Below, in pieces: positions 34,920 through 43,500 of a stretch of 64,000 nucleotides of DNA (position 1 is its first letter; each line of letters opens with the position of its first letter). Source of the stretch: Rhodanobacteraceae bacterium (GTDB lineage: Bacteria > Pseudomonadota > Gammaproteobacteria > Xanthomonadales > SZUA-5); assembly GCA_016717705.1 (NCBI GenBank), contig JADKFD010000016.1:1-64000 (forward strand). The letters run 5' to 3'. The notes under the pieces were generated by a model, which saw only the letters and a program-made list of their open reading frames with translations, did no database searches and was not told the origin of the DNA. Made by a program: the position numbers and the translations under genes.

Positions 34920-36329
34920 TCACTTCGGCGGCGGTCGCCTGGACAATTCCTTCCTCGGTTCCATCGTCGCCAGATCCCAATCAGCTTCAACGAAGGCCTG
35001 CCGGGTCTCCGCGTACACCGGATAACCACCGACCTCGGCCTCGCTGTCGATGATCGCACCGCGGCCTTCGATGACGTCGGCGACGATGCGCCGATCGACA
35101 TCGTCGCGATCCCACGGGCGCGCGCCGGCGTTGGCGACCACCCAGTCCTGCACCTCGACACTGGGCAGCACGCTGACCCCGAAGGCCAGCACCGGCGCAG
35201 GCATGTCGACGATCTGTGCGGCTGCCGTGGTGTAGCGGCCGGTCGCCGGCAATGGTCGGCCGATGCGGTCGACCGCGAGATTGTCGTGCGCGTAAAGTGC
35301 CAGATCAGCCGAGCCGCCAATCATCAGCAGCGGCACGTCGGCCGGTGTCGACGGCCCGGCGCGCAGCACATTGCCGACCAGGGTCATCTGCGCCGGCAGG
35401 TAATCGTGTCCGACCCACTCTTCCGGGATCAGGTTGTAGTGCACCGCGCGCTGGCCGGGGTTGTAGATCAGGTTGTTGATGATCTGGCCGCGCACATCGC
35501 CCTTGAACATCGGGCTGCGCTCGTAGTTGTGCGCATACAGATTGCCGATGATCAGGATCTGCCCGACGTGATCATGGATGAGGCTGCCCTTGCTGTGCTC
35601 GCCCTTCGCATGCGTGGCATGCGCCAGGCCTTCGGCGATCAGGTTGTGGCTGAAGGTGATGCGCTGCGAAGTCGCCTGGCGGAAATCCTCGATGGTCTTG
35701 CCGCCTTCGACAAAGCGCGGACCGGATGCCGAAAGGTTCTCGTCGGTGGCCCAGGTCAGCGAGCAATGGTCGACGATGACGTCATGCGCGGCCACCGTCG
35801 ATATCGCATCGAAATCCATTCCACTGCGCTTGCCCGCACCAGCCTCACCCGGCCGGACGCGAATGTGGCGCACGACCACGTCATGCGTGGCGATGTCGAT
35901 GCCACCACGAATCAGCGTGATGCCGGGATAGGGCGCCGTTTGTCCAGCGATAGACAGAAAGGGTTCCGTGATGCGCACGGTCTGCTGACCCAGATCGATC
36001 ACGCCACCCACCTCGAAGACGATGATGCGCGGGCCGGGCTGGGCCAATGCGTCGACCAGCGAGCCCGGGCCCGAGCTGGCCAGTGTCGTCACCTTCAGCA
36101 GTTTGCCGCCGCGACCACCGGGCGTGTGCGCGGCCCAGCCGAGCGCCCCCGGAAATGCCAGATCATCAGCCCAGGCGCCAGTTGCGACGCCGCCGAAGGC
36201 AAGCAGGCATGCGATCAGCCGGCGCCGTGGCCGAGACTTGCCCTGGGTGCGCGCGCCGCCGGGCAGGGGCGCGGCTGAAGCGGGCATCGCTCGCGCATCT
36301 GTCGCCAGAAACTCTCGCTTCACGCTCAT
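34920..36329 (-). CDS. exported pectate lyase-like protein (PL1 type)
   Basis: 469-residue right-handed beta-helix protein. ATG 36329 gives a long basic N-region with RPRRRLIACLLAFGGVATGA, a signal sequence that could be a Tat signal. The mature part begins LAFPGALGWAAHTPGGRGGK, the usual start of this lyase group. It continues with VVVRHIRVRPGEAG and DVIVDHCSLTWATDENLS, which resembles the catalytic-site region of PL1 enzymes. It would cleave pectin or pectate outside the cytoplasm. Enzymatic specificity is by homology and locus context. Confidence 0.8.
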   Translation of the reverse strand: MSVKREFLATDARAMPASAAPLPGGARTQGKSRPRRRLIACLLAFGGVATGAWADDLAFPGALGWAAHTPGGRGGKLLKVTTLASSGPGSLVDALAQPGPRIIVFEVGGVIDLGQQTVRITEPFLSIAGQTAPYPGITLIRGGIDIATHDVVVRHIRVRPGEAGAGKRSGMDFDAISTVAAHDVIVDHCSLTWATDENLSASGPRFVEGGKTIEDFRQATSQRITFSHNLIAEGLAHATHAKGEHSKGSLIHDHVGQILIIGNLYAHNYERSPMFKGDVRGQIINNLIYNPGQRAVHYNLIPEEWVGHDYLPAQMTLVGNVLRAGPSTPADVPLLMIGGSADLALYAHDNLAVDRIGRPLPATGRYTTAAAQIVDMPAPVLAFGVSVLPSVEVQDWVVANAGARPWDRDDVDRRIVADVIEGRGAIIDSEAEVGGYPVYAETRQAFVEADWDLATMEPRKELSRRPPPK

Positions 36330-36344
36330 TGCAAGTCTCCGCAA

Positions 36345-36373
36345 TTGAAAATGACACCGGTTTCCTATATACA
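36345..36373 (+). promoter_or_regulatory. promoter with embedded operator, copy 3 (pectate lyase/FAH gene)
   Basis: TTGAAA (36345-36350) and TATACA (36368-36373) are spaced by 17 bp. The operator ATGACACCGGTTTC (36351-36364) fills the spacer. Repressor binding would block RNA polymerase directly. It serves the FAH-family gene and probably the divergent lyase. Confidence 0.65.
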
Positions 36374-36429
36374 ACATTCAAACGCAGACCGCTGCATCCC
36401 TGGCTCGTCGACTCGAGGAAACAGCCCGC

Positions 36430-37284
36430 TTGAACTCGACACCTGCCCCCGCCGCCAGCGCAAGCCCGATCGAGGTTGCCCGTCAATTCGTCTGCGCGCG
36501 GCTCAATGCGCGCGCGCTGACCGGGTATCCCGGGCCACTGCCAGGCAGCCTCGACGAAGCTTACGCGCGCCAGGATGCCGCCATCGAATTGTGGCCGGAC
36601 CGGGTGGTGGGCTGGAAGGTCGGCAAGATTCCATCGGGATGGGCTGAAGTGGTTGGCGAGGAGCGCCTGGTCGGCCCGATCTTCGCCGCGCATGTGCAGC
36701 CGCAGGTCTCCGGGCAATCGCTGGCCATCGCCGTGATCGACGGCGGCTTTGCCGCAGTCGAGGCCGAATACGTCTTCGTGCTCGGCGATTCGGCAACACC
36801 GGGCAAGATCGACTGGACGCCCGAAGAAGCCGCCGGGTGCGTGGCGGAACTGCGCATCGGCATCGAGTTCGCCGGCAGTCCGCTGGCCACCATCAACCAT
36901 CTGGGACCGGCCGTGGTGGTCTCCGACTTTGGCAACAACGCCGGCCTGCTGCTCGGCCCGGTGGTGAGCGACTGGCGCGCGCAGGCCCTGGATTCGCTGC
37001 GCTGCGAGACCTTCGTCGGCGGCCGTCTGGTCGGTCGCGGCGGTGCCGCCTCGATCAGCGGCGGCCCGCTCGCCGCGCTGGCCTTTGCGCTCAATCGCTG
37101 CGCCCGCCGCGGTCGCCCCTTGCACGCCGGTGACGTCGTCTCGACCGGCGCCAGCACCGGTATCCATGACATCCGCATCGGCGAGCAGGCACGCGTCGAG
37201 TTTGCTGGCGGCGTGGTGCTGCATTGCGTGGCCGAACGCGCCGAACCGCGCGGTCTGCTGCCACGCGACGGCCGGCTCTGCTGA
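36430..37284 (+). CDS. FAH-superfamily protein, 2-keto-4-pentenoate hydratase-like
   Basis: 284-residue enzyme. TTG 36430, with GAGGAA upstream, is the best start; no ATG fits. Segments VVGWKVGKIPSGW, AVEAEYVFVLGD, VAELRIGIEFAGSPL, GPAVVVSDFGNN and VSTGASTGIHDIRIGEQARV match the hydratase/decarboxylase branch of the fumarylacetoacetate hydrolase superfamily, with acidic metal ligands in VEAEYVF and ELRIGIEF. It lies between the pectate lyase and the LacI regulator and shares their operator, so a role with a keto-deoxy sugar acid is plausible but unproved. Confidence 0.8.
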   Translation: MNSTPAPAASASPIEVARQFVCARLNARALTGYPGPLPGSLDEAYARQDAAIELWPDRVVGWKVGKIPSGWAEVVGEERLVGPIFAAHVQPQVSGQSLAIAVIDGGFAAVEAEYVFVLGDSATPGKIDWTPEEAAGCVAELRIGIEFAGSPLATINHLGPAVVVSDFGNNAGLLLGPVVSDWRAQALDSLRCETFVGGRLVGRGGAASISGGPLAALAFALNRCARRGRPLHAGDVVSTGASTGIHDIRIGEQARVEFAGGVVLHCVAERAEPRGLLPRDGRLC

Positions 37285-37377
37285 CGCACCGCCTCCGCGG
37301 CTGCTGTCCACGGAACCCTGATGGCTGCGCGCATGCGCACGGACATCGCGGGCGCGGCTGGCGTCGATGCCATGGCG

Positions 37378-37383
37378 CTACAA
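37378..37383 (+). promoter_or_regulatory. possible -10 of the LacI regulator gene
   Basis: TACAAT 29 bp before ATG 37412. No good -35 is visible at the right distance. The operator core seen at the structural genes is absent here, so autoregulation is not evident. Confidence 0.35.
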
Positions 37384-37411
37384 TCCGAGGGATCAAGGCC
37401 CAGGCGATCCG

Positions 37412-38488
37412 ATGACTTCCAAGCCCACCTCCCGCAAGAAACCACGCGCCAGCAGAGCGGTGCCCATGGTGGTGCCGACCGAGGTGATCGGCAAGACCAC
37501 CATCAACGACATCGCGCGTCTGGCGGGTGTGTCGAAGAAGACCGTTTCGCGGGTGCTCAACAACTCGCCGCTGGTGCGCGAGGACACCCGCGAGCGCGTG
37601 CGTGCGTTGATGCAGCAGCGCAGCTACGAGCCGGATCCGCAGGCGCGTGGTCTGGCCTTCCGGCGTTCCTTCCTGGTCGGCCTGGTGTTCGACAACCCGA
37701 CCGCGCAGTACATCGTCAACATGCAGTACGGCGTGCTCGATGCGCTGCAGGGCAGCAGTTTCGAACTGGTGGTGCATCCCTGCGACAGCCGCAGCGCCGG
37801 CTACATCGACGGCGTGCGTCGCTTCGTCACCCAGCAGAAACTGTTCGGTGTGATCCTGATCCCGCGCGTGTCCGAGGATCAGGCGCTGGCCGACATGCTG
37901 ACCGAGATCGGCTGTCGCTATGTGCGCATCGCTTCGATCCGCCTGGATCAGCCCGGCCACATGCTGCAAACCCAGGATCGACTGGCTGGCGTCGAAGACG
38001 CGCATTACCTGGAATCGCTCGGGCACAAGCAGCTCGGCTTGATCACCGGCCCGAAGCGCTACCGCTCGGCGATCGAACGCGGCGAAGGCTTCAGCGAGGG
38101 ACTGACGCGGCGCGGTATCGCGCTGGATCCGCGATACGTCTATGAAGGCGGCTACACCTTCGAATCCGGTGTCGCCGGCGCCGAGCATCTGCTGTCGCTG
38201 AACCCACGACCGACCGCGATCTTCGCCTGCAATGACGAAATGGCCGCTGGCGTCTACAAGGCGGCGCTGCGCATGGGTCTGTCGATCCCTGGCGATTTGT
38301 CGGTGATCGGTTACGACGACAGCCCGCTGGCCTCGCAGCTGTGGCCCTCGCTGACCACCATCCGCCTGCCGGTGCGCGATGTCGGTCGTCAGGCGACGCA
38401 GTTGCTGCTGTCCGAGCCGACGCAGACCGCGCTCATCTCGGTCACGCCGCACCTGGTGGTGCGCGATTCCAGTCAGCCGCCGCGGTAG
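37412..38488 (+). CDS. LacI-family transcriptional regulator of the pectin locus
   Basis: 358-residue repressor. ATG 37412 follows an upstream in-frame start that I reject. After a basic tail the DNA-binding domain is TTINDIARLAGVSKKTVSRV with hinge helix DPQARGLAFRR. The periplasmic-binding-like domain has LVGLVFDNPTAQYIVNMQYG, FGVILIPRVSEDQALADML, AIFACNDEMAAGVYKAAL and DLSVIGYDDSPLASQLWPSL. It lies inside the locus and is the natural candidate for binding the ATGACACCGGT sites, with 2-keto-3-deoxygluconate or an earlier intermediate as inducer (inference). Confidence 0.9.
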   Translation: MTSKPTSRKKPRASRAVPMVVPTEVIGKTTINDIARLAGVSKKTVSRVLNNSPLVREDTRERVRALMQQRSYEPDPQARGLAFRRSFLVGLVFDNPTAQYIVNMQYGVLDALQGSSFELVVHPCDSRSAGYIDGVRRFVTQQKLFGVILIPRVSEDQALADMLTEIGCRYVRIASIRLDQPGHMLQTQDRLAGVEDAHYLESLGHKQLGLITGPKRYRSAIERGEGFSEGLTRRGIALDPRYVYEGGYTFESGVAGAEHLLSLNPRPTAIFACNDEMAAGVYKAALRMGLSIPGDLSVIGYDDSPLASQLWPSLTTIRLPVRDVGRQATQLLLSEPTQTALISVTPHLVVRDSSQPPR

Positions 38489-38538
38489 GTTGTTGGTTGG
38501 GGTTGGTTGTTGGTTGTTGGTTGTTGGTTGTCGAGAAT

Positions 38539-38616
38539 GCATCGCGCGCGAGCGCGCTCCTGCCAATTTGCCGCAGATCCACGCAGGAATTGTAGGAGCG
38601 CGCTCGCGCGCGATGC
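38539..38616. repeat. 78-bp REP-like palindrome, copy 4
   Basis: Arms GCATCGCGCGCGAGCGCGCT and AGCGCGCTCGCGCGCGATGC. The loop has CCTGCCAATTTGCCG and GGAATTGTAGG. It is preceded by a TTG-rich stretch (38489-38531) like the one after the MDR gene. Confidence 0.92.
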
Positions 38617-38728
38617 TCCACCCGATTCCAGATGCCCAGCCGAGCAAGCTCGGCTCTACAGAAGCCCGGACGCCGCCGCTCTTCGCTCTTCCCTTTTCCT
38701 TTTTCCATTTCCCCTTTTCCCGCAGCAA

Positions 38729-38767
38729 TGACACCGGTTACCAAAACCCGCCGACCGGGCTATGATC
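38729..38767 (+). promoter_or_regulatory. kduI: kduI promoter with operator, copy 4
   Basis: Operator ATGACACCGGTTAC (38729-38742) overlaps a -35-like TTACCA (38739-38744). TATGAT (38762-38767) is at 17-bp spacing and 35 bp before the kduI ATG. Confidence 0.65.
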
Positions 38768-38801
38768 GCGTCCATCGAATCACGCCCCGGAGCCCACGCC
38801 C

Positions 38802-39650
38802 ATGTACGCCAAGACCTACCACGCCACGCATCCGGAGATGATGGCCGGCGCCAGCAATGAGCAGTTGCGCGAGCGCTACCGGATCGGCGAGTTGTTCGTG
38901 CCCGACACCGTGCGCCTCAACTACACGCACTACGAGCGCATCGTCGTCGGCGGCGCGGCGCCGGTGACCCAGGCGGTGTCCCTGCCGAAACTGACCGCCC
39001 CGGCTTCGGCCGCGGGCAAGCCATTCCTCGAACGCCGCGAACTCGGCATCGTCAACGTCGGCGCTGGCCCCGGCACCGTGACGGTGGACGGCGAGTCGCT
39101 GACGCTGGAACCGCGCGATGGCCTTTATGTGCCGATGGGCAGTGCCGAAGTAGCGTTCGCCTCGCTCGATGCGGCCAATCCGGCGCGCTTCTATCTGGTC
39201 TCGACACCCGCGCATGCGCGCCACCAGCTCAAGCATCTGTCGATTGCCAACGCGGTGCCGCTGGAACGCGGCGCGCTTCTGACCTCCAACCAGCGCACCA
39301 TCTACCAGTACATCGTGCCGGCCACCTGCACCTCGTGCCAGCTGCTGCTCGGCATGACCCTGCTGCAGCCCGGCAGCGTGTGGAACACCATGCCGCCGCA
39401 CCTGCACGACCGCCGCTCCGAGGTCTATTTCTACTTTGGCCTGGGCGAGGCCGATCGCGTGATGCATTTCATGGGCGAACCGGCCGACACCCGACATCTG
39501 GTGCTGGCCAACGACGAGGCTGTGGTGTCGCCGCCGTGGTCGATCCACATGGGCTCGGGCACGCGCAACTATGGTTTCATCTGGGCCATGGGCGGCGAGA
39601 ACCTCGACTACACCGACATGAACCAACTCGACATCTGCCAGTTGAAGTGA
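38802..39650 (+). CDS. kduI: 5-dehydro-4-deoxy-D-glucuronate isomerase
   Basis: 282-residue zinc-dependent cupin that isomerises 5-keto-4-deoxyuronate, the product of unsaturated galacturonate, to 3-deoxy-D-glycero-2,5-hexodiulosonate. The start MYAKTYHATHPEMM is typical. Metal ligands are in NTMPPHLHDRRSEVYFYF and SPPWSIHMGSGTRNY. ALLTSNQRTIYQYIVP is a family signature. First gene of a kduI-kduD pair, 13 bp apart. Confidence 0.96.
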   Translation: MYAKTYHATHPEMMAGASNEQLRERYRIGELFVPDTVRLNYTHYERIVVGGAAPVTQAVSLPKLTAPASAAGKPFLERRELGIVNVGAGPGTVTVDGESLTLEPRDGLYVPMGSAEVAFASLDAANPARFYLVSTPAHARHQLKHLSIANAVPLERGALLTSNQRTIYQYIVPATCTSCQLLLGMTLLQPGSVWNTMPPHLHDRRSEVYFYFGLGEADRVMHFMGEPADTRHLVLANDEAVVSPPWSIHMGSGTRNYGFIWAMGGENLDYTDMNQLDICQLK

Positions 39651-39663
39651 CCGGGAGCCGAAA

Positions 39664-40419
39664 GTGAACCCCTTCGATCTCAGCGGCAAGGTGGCGCTGG
39701 TCACCGGCGCCAATACCGGCATCGGTCAAGGCATCGCGCTGGCGCTGGCGCGCGCCGGTGCCGACATCGCCGCGCTGGCGCGCAGCGAACCAGGCGATAC
39801 GCTCGATCAGGTCCGGGCAGTCGGCCGCCGCGGCGTGTGGATCGCCGCTGAATTCGGCCGCGCCGCGCCAGCATCCGATATCGTTTCCCGCGTTCTTGCG
39901 GAACTCGGCGGCCTCGACATCCTGATCAACAACGCCGGCACCATTCGCCGCAACGACGCGCTGGATTTCACCGAGTCCGAATGGGACGAGGTGGTCGACG
40001 TCAACTTGAAGTCGGCCTTCTTCCTGGCGCAACAGGCCGCACGCCACTGGGTGGCCAAGGGCGGCGGCGGCAAGATCATCAACATCGCCTCGATGCTGTC
40101 CTTCCAGGGCGGCATCCGCGTGCCCTCGTACACCGCCAGCAAGTCCGGCCTGCTCGGCATCACCCGCGGTCTGGCCAACGAATGGGCGCGCCACGGCATC
40201 AACGTCAACGCCATCGCGCCGGGTTACTTCGCCACCAACAACACCGACGCACTGCGCAAGGACGAGACCCGCAACCGCGACATCCTCGCGCGCATCCCGG
40301 CCGGCCGCTGGGGCTCGCCGGGTGATCTTGGCGGCGCGGCGGTGTTCCTGGCGTCGTCAGCCGCCGACTATGTGCATGGTGCCGTGTTGCCGGTGGATGG
40401 CGGATGGCTGGCGCGGTGA
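39664..40419 (+). CDS. kduD: 2-dehydro-3-deoxy-D-gluconate 5-dehydrogenase
   Basis: 251-residue short-chain dehydrogenase that reduces the KduI product to 2-keto-3-deoxygluconate, the substrate of the nearby kinase. Motifs are VTGANTGIGQGIALALARAG (cofactor binding), ILINNAGTIRR and the catalytic SFQGGIRVPSYTASKSG with Tyr and Lys. The C-terminus NVNAIAPGYFATNNTDALRK is typical. Follows kduI closely. No 2-keto-3-deoxy-6-phosphogluconate aldolase is in the window. Confidence 0.94.
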   Translation: MNPFDLSGKVALVTGANTGIGQGIALALARAGADIAALARSEPGDTLDQVRAVGRRGVWIAAEFGRAAPASDIVSRVLAELGGLDILINNAGTIRRNDALDFTESEWDEVVDVNLKSAFFLAQQAARHWVAKGGGGKIINIASMLSFQGGIRVPSYTASKSGLLGITRGLANEWARHGINVNAIAPGYFATNNTDALRKDETRNRDILARIPAGRWGSPGDLGGAAVFLASSAADYVHGAVLPVDGGWLAR

Positions 40420-40435
40420 GCGGTGAACCGCACTT

Positions 40436-40516
40436 GTAGGTCACGTTGCCCGCAGGGCTACGTGACAACCGAACCACCAGAGTCACGTAGCCCGCTGCGC
40501 GGGCAACATGACCTAC
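40436..40516. repeat. CACGTTG-family palindrome, copy 2
   Basis: Arms GTAGGTCACGTTGCCCGC and GCGGGCAACATGACCTAC enclose a second pair (GGGCTACGTGAC and GTCACGTAGCCC). It sits between the converging kduD and hrpA. Confidence 0.85.
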
Positions 40517-43500
40517 TTCACGGGTTCCAGCGTCTCCACCAGCTTCGCCAGCCGCTTGGCCGACACCGGCTCGGCGGTCTTCAGCTCCTGGGCGAACAAG
40601 GACACGCGCAATTCCTCGATCAGCCAACGCAAGCCGTCGACGTCGCGATCATCGGAACGCGCCACTGACAGCCGCTGCCACGCGCGCCAGAACGGCAGCA
40701 CTTCGAGCAGCTTGACCTGATCCTTGGCCGGATCGCGCTTCAGGCGCTCGATGCGCAGGCGCAGGCCTTCGAGATAGCGCGGGTAATGCGCCAGGCGCTC
40801 GAAGCCGACCTCGCGCAGGAAGCCCGGATGCACCAGCGAATCCAGATGCTCGCGGGCGTCGGCGAGGTTGGCGGTGGCATAGCCCATCAGCGGCGGCGCC
40901 AGCGCACTGCGCAGACCCTTGACCGCCCGCAGGATCACGTCGACGCGCTCGGCCAGTCGCTGCACCTCCGGCCCGAGCTCCTGGCGCACGCGCACCAGCA
41001 GGGCCTGGAAGTCGGTGCGGGTGCGGACGTTGAAACGGGGCAGGGGCGGGGCGGGGGGAGCGACGCTTGTACTCGCCGACGCAGACCCAACCTGCGACAA
41101 GGCATTTCCGTGCCCGCTGCATTTCCCGCCCCTGCCCCCTGCCCCGCTGTTGCTTCACCAAACCCCTGCCCCCTGCCCCTGCCCCGCCAATCACCCGATC
41201 CAGCGCCGACTCGATCAGGTCGCGGCGCAAGGCGTCGATGCTCGCGACCACGCCATAAGCCATCTGCGCGTCCGACGAAAGTTTCAGATGCCGCATCCAG
41301 TAACGCACTTGATCGTCGACCTGGATCAGCACCAACCGGCGCACGCCGCGCGGATGGGCTTGAGCGGCCTCGGCCGCATCGGCATAGGCGCGCAGACCCG
41401 CATGGGTTCCCTGGTCGTACAGCGCCGGAAACGCGCGTGCGCCGCCCTCGGCACGCACATCCAGCGGGATCTCATCGAGCGGCCAGTCGGACAGCTGTTC
41501 GCGCTGGAAATCCGCATCCACGCGCGCAGCAAACGCCGCTCGCGCCGCTTCGGCAAAGCGCGTCTTGAGCCCAGCAAGCTCGCGGCCCTCGGCCAGCGGC
41601 TGGCCATTGGCATCGACCACCTTGAGGTTGAAACTCAAGTAGGCCGGCAGCGTCGATGCATCGAAATCCGCCTCGCGGATATCGACACCGGCCACGCGAC
41701 TGAGGAACACCGCCAGCGCGCTCGCGAAGGGCTGAGCGCGCGGTGTCGCCGCCTCGATGAAGGCGCGCGCGAAATCTGGTGCCGGCACCACATGCCGACG
41801 CAAGGTCTTGGGCAGGCTCTTGATCAGCAGCGCAGCCTTTTCCTCGCGCAGGCCCGGGACCAGCCAGTCAATTTCCGCGTCGCTCAAGGCCAGCAGCACC
41901 GACAACGGTACCGTGGCGGTCACGCCATCGCGCGCACCCTGCGGGTCGAAGTGGTACTGCAGCAGCAGCCGCGCGCCCTGCACTTCCAGCGCATCGGGAA
42001 ACTCGAAGCGCTCGTCGCCGCGCGCACTCGGGATGACCAGATCGTCGAGCGTCAACTTGAGCGCGTCGCGCTCAGCCGACGGCGCGTGCTTGAGCCAGCG
42101 GTCCAGCGCGTGCGAGTCGAGGATGTCCTTCGGGCAGCGCGCGTCGAACCATTCCGCCAGTTGTTCCTCGTCGCGCATCAGTCCGCGCCGACGCAGCTTC
42201 TCTTCCTTGGCATGCGCCTGCTCGCGCATCGCCGCGTTGTGCGCCAGCAGCGCATGCCGCGCCGGGCCTTCGCCGCGCACCAGTTGATGCCGCAGGAACA
42301 ACTGGCGCGCGGCGAGCGGATCGACCGGCCCATAGGAAATCCGTCGACGCTGCACGATCGGCAGACCGTACAGGCTGACATCCTCGAAACCGACCGCGCG
42401 CCCACCCTTGGCATCCCAGCTCGGCTCGTAGAACTGGCGCGTGGTCAGGTGCGCTGCCGCCGGCTCGATCCACGCCGGATCGATGCGCGCGACATTCAGC
42501 GCGTACAGTTTTTCGGTCTCCAGCAGCGTCGCCGACAAGATCCAGTTCGGCCCGACCTTGAACTGCCCCGACCCCGGAAAGATCTGCAGCGCCCGACCGC
42601 GCGGCCCGCGGTACTTCACCTTGTCGTCCTTGCGCGCCACCTGGGTGATGAAGGCGGTCAGCAGGGCGCGGTGCAGGAATTCGTAGGCGCGCGGGTCGGT
42701 GAGGGCGGTTTCCGGGGCTGCGCCCGAAGAGTGATTTGGTCCGGCAAAGGACGGACCCCGGACGCTCAAAGGAACAGCACCGCCATCCGGGGATGAGCTG
42801 AGCTTTGCTGCCACCTTGCGTGCCCTGTCCGGAGTCCGCGCTCTTTCTTCCGGTCCCGGGCCCGAGCCGGTCCCAATTGGGCTCCTTCCGGCAGTCCTGG
42901 GTCCTGTCCGGAGTTCCCGAGTCCCGCGCTGGCCCTGCTCCCACCCCCGCTCCCGCACAATCAACAACAGCTGCCGATGCAGCTCGCGCCATTCGCGCAT
43001 GCGCAGGTAGGAGAGGAAATGCGCGCGGCACCAGTCGCGCAACTGGCTCTGGGTGCGCTCTTCGTGTTCGTGGTTGTAGGCCTGCCACAGCTGCACCAGG
43101 GTCAGGAAATCGCTCTTTTCGTGGACGAACACCTGGTGCGCGGCGTCCGCCAGCCCACGCACTTCCGGCGGGCGTTCGCGCGGGTCCTGGATCGACAGGC
43201 CGGAGGCGATGATCAGCGCCTCATCGAGCACGCGCGCGTCGCGGGCGGCGACCAGCGCGCGCGCCAGGCGCACGTCGATCGGCAGCTTGGCCATGTCGCG
43301 ACCGATCTGGGTCAGCTTCTTGCCGTCGTCGATCGCGCCGACTTCGCGCAGCAGCAGGAAACCGTCCTGCAGCGCGCGATCGCTGGGCGGATCGAGAAAG
43401 GGAAAACTCGCCGGATCGCCAAGATCCAGATCGAGCATGCGCAGGATCACACCGGCGAACGAAGAGCGCAGCAGCTCGGGATCGGTGTAGGCCGGTCGCC

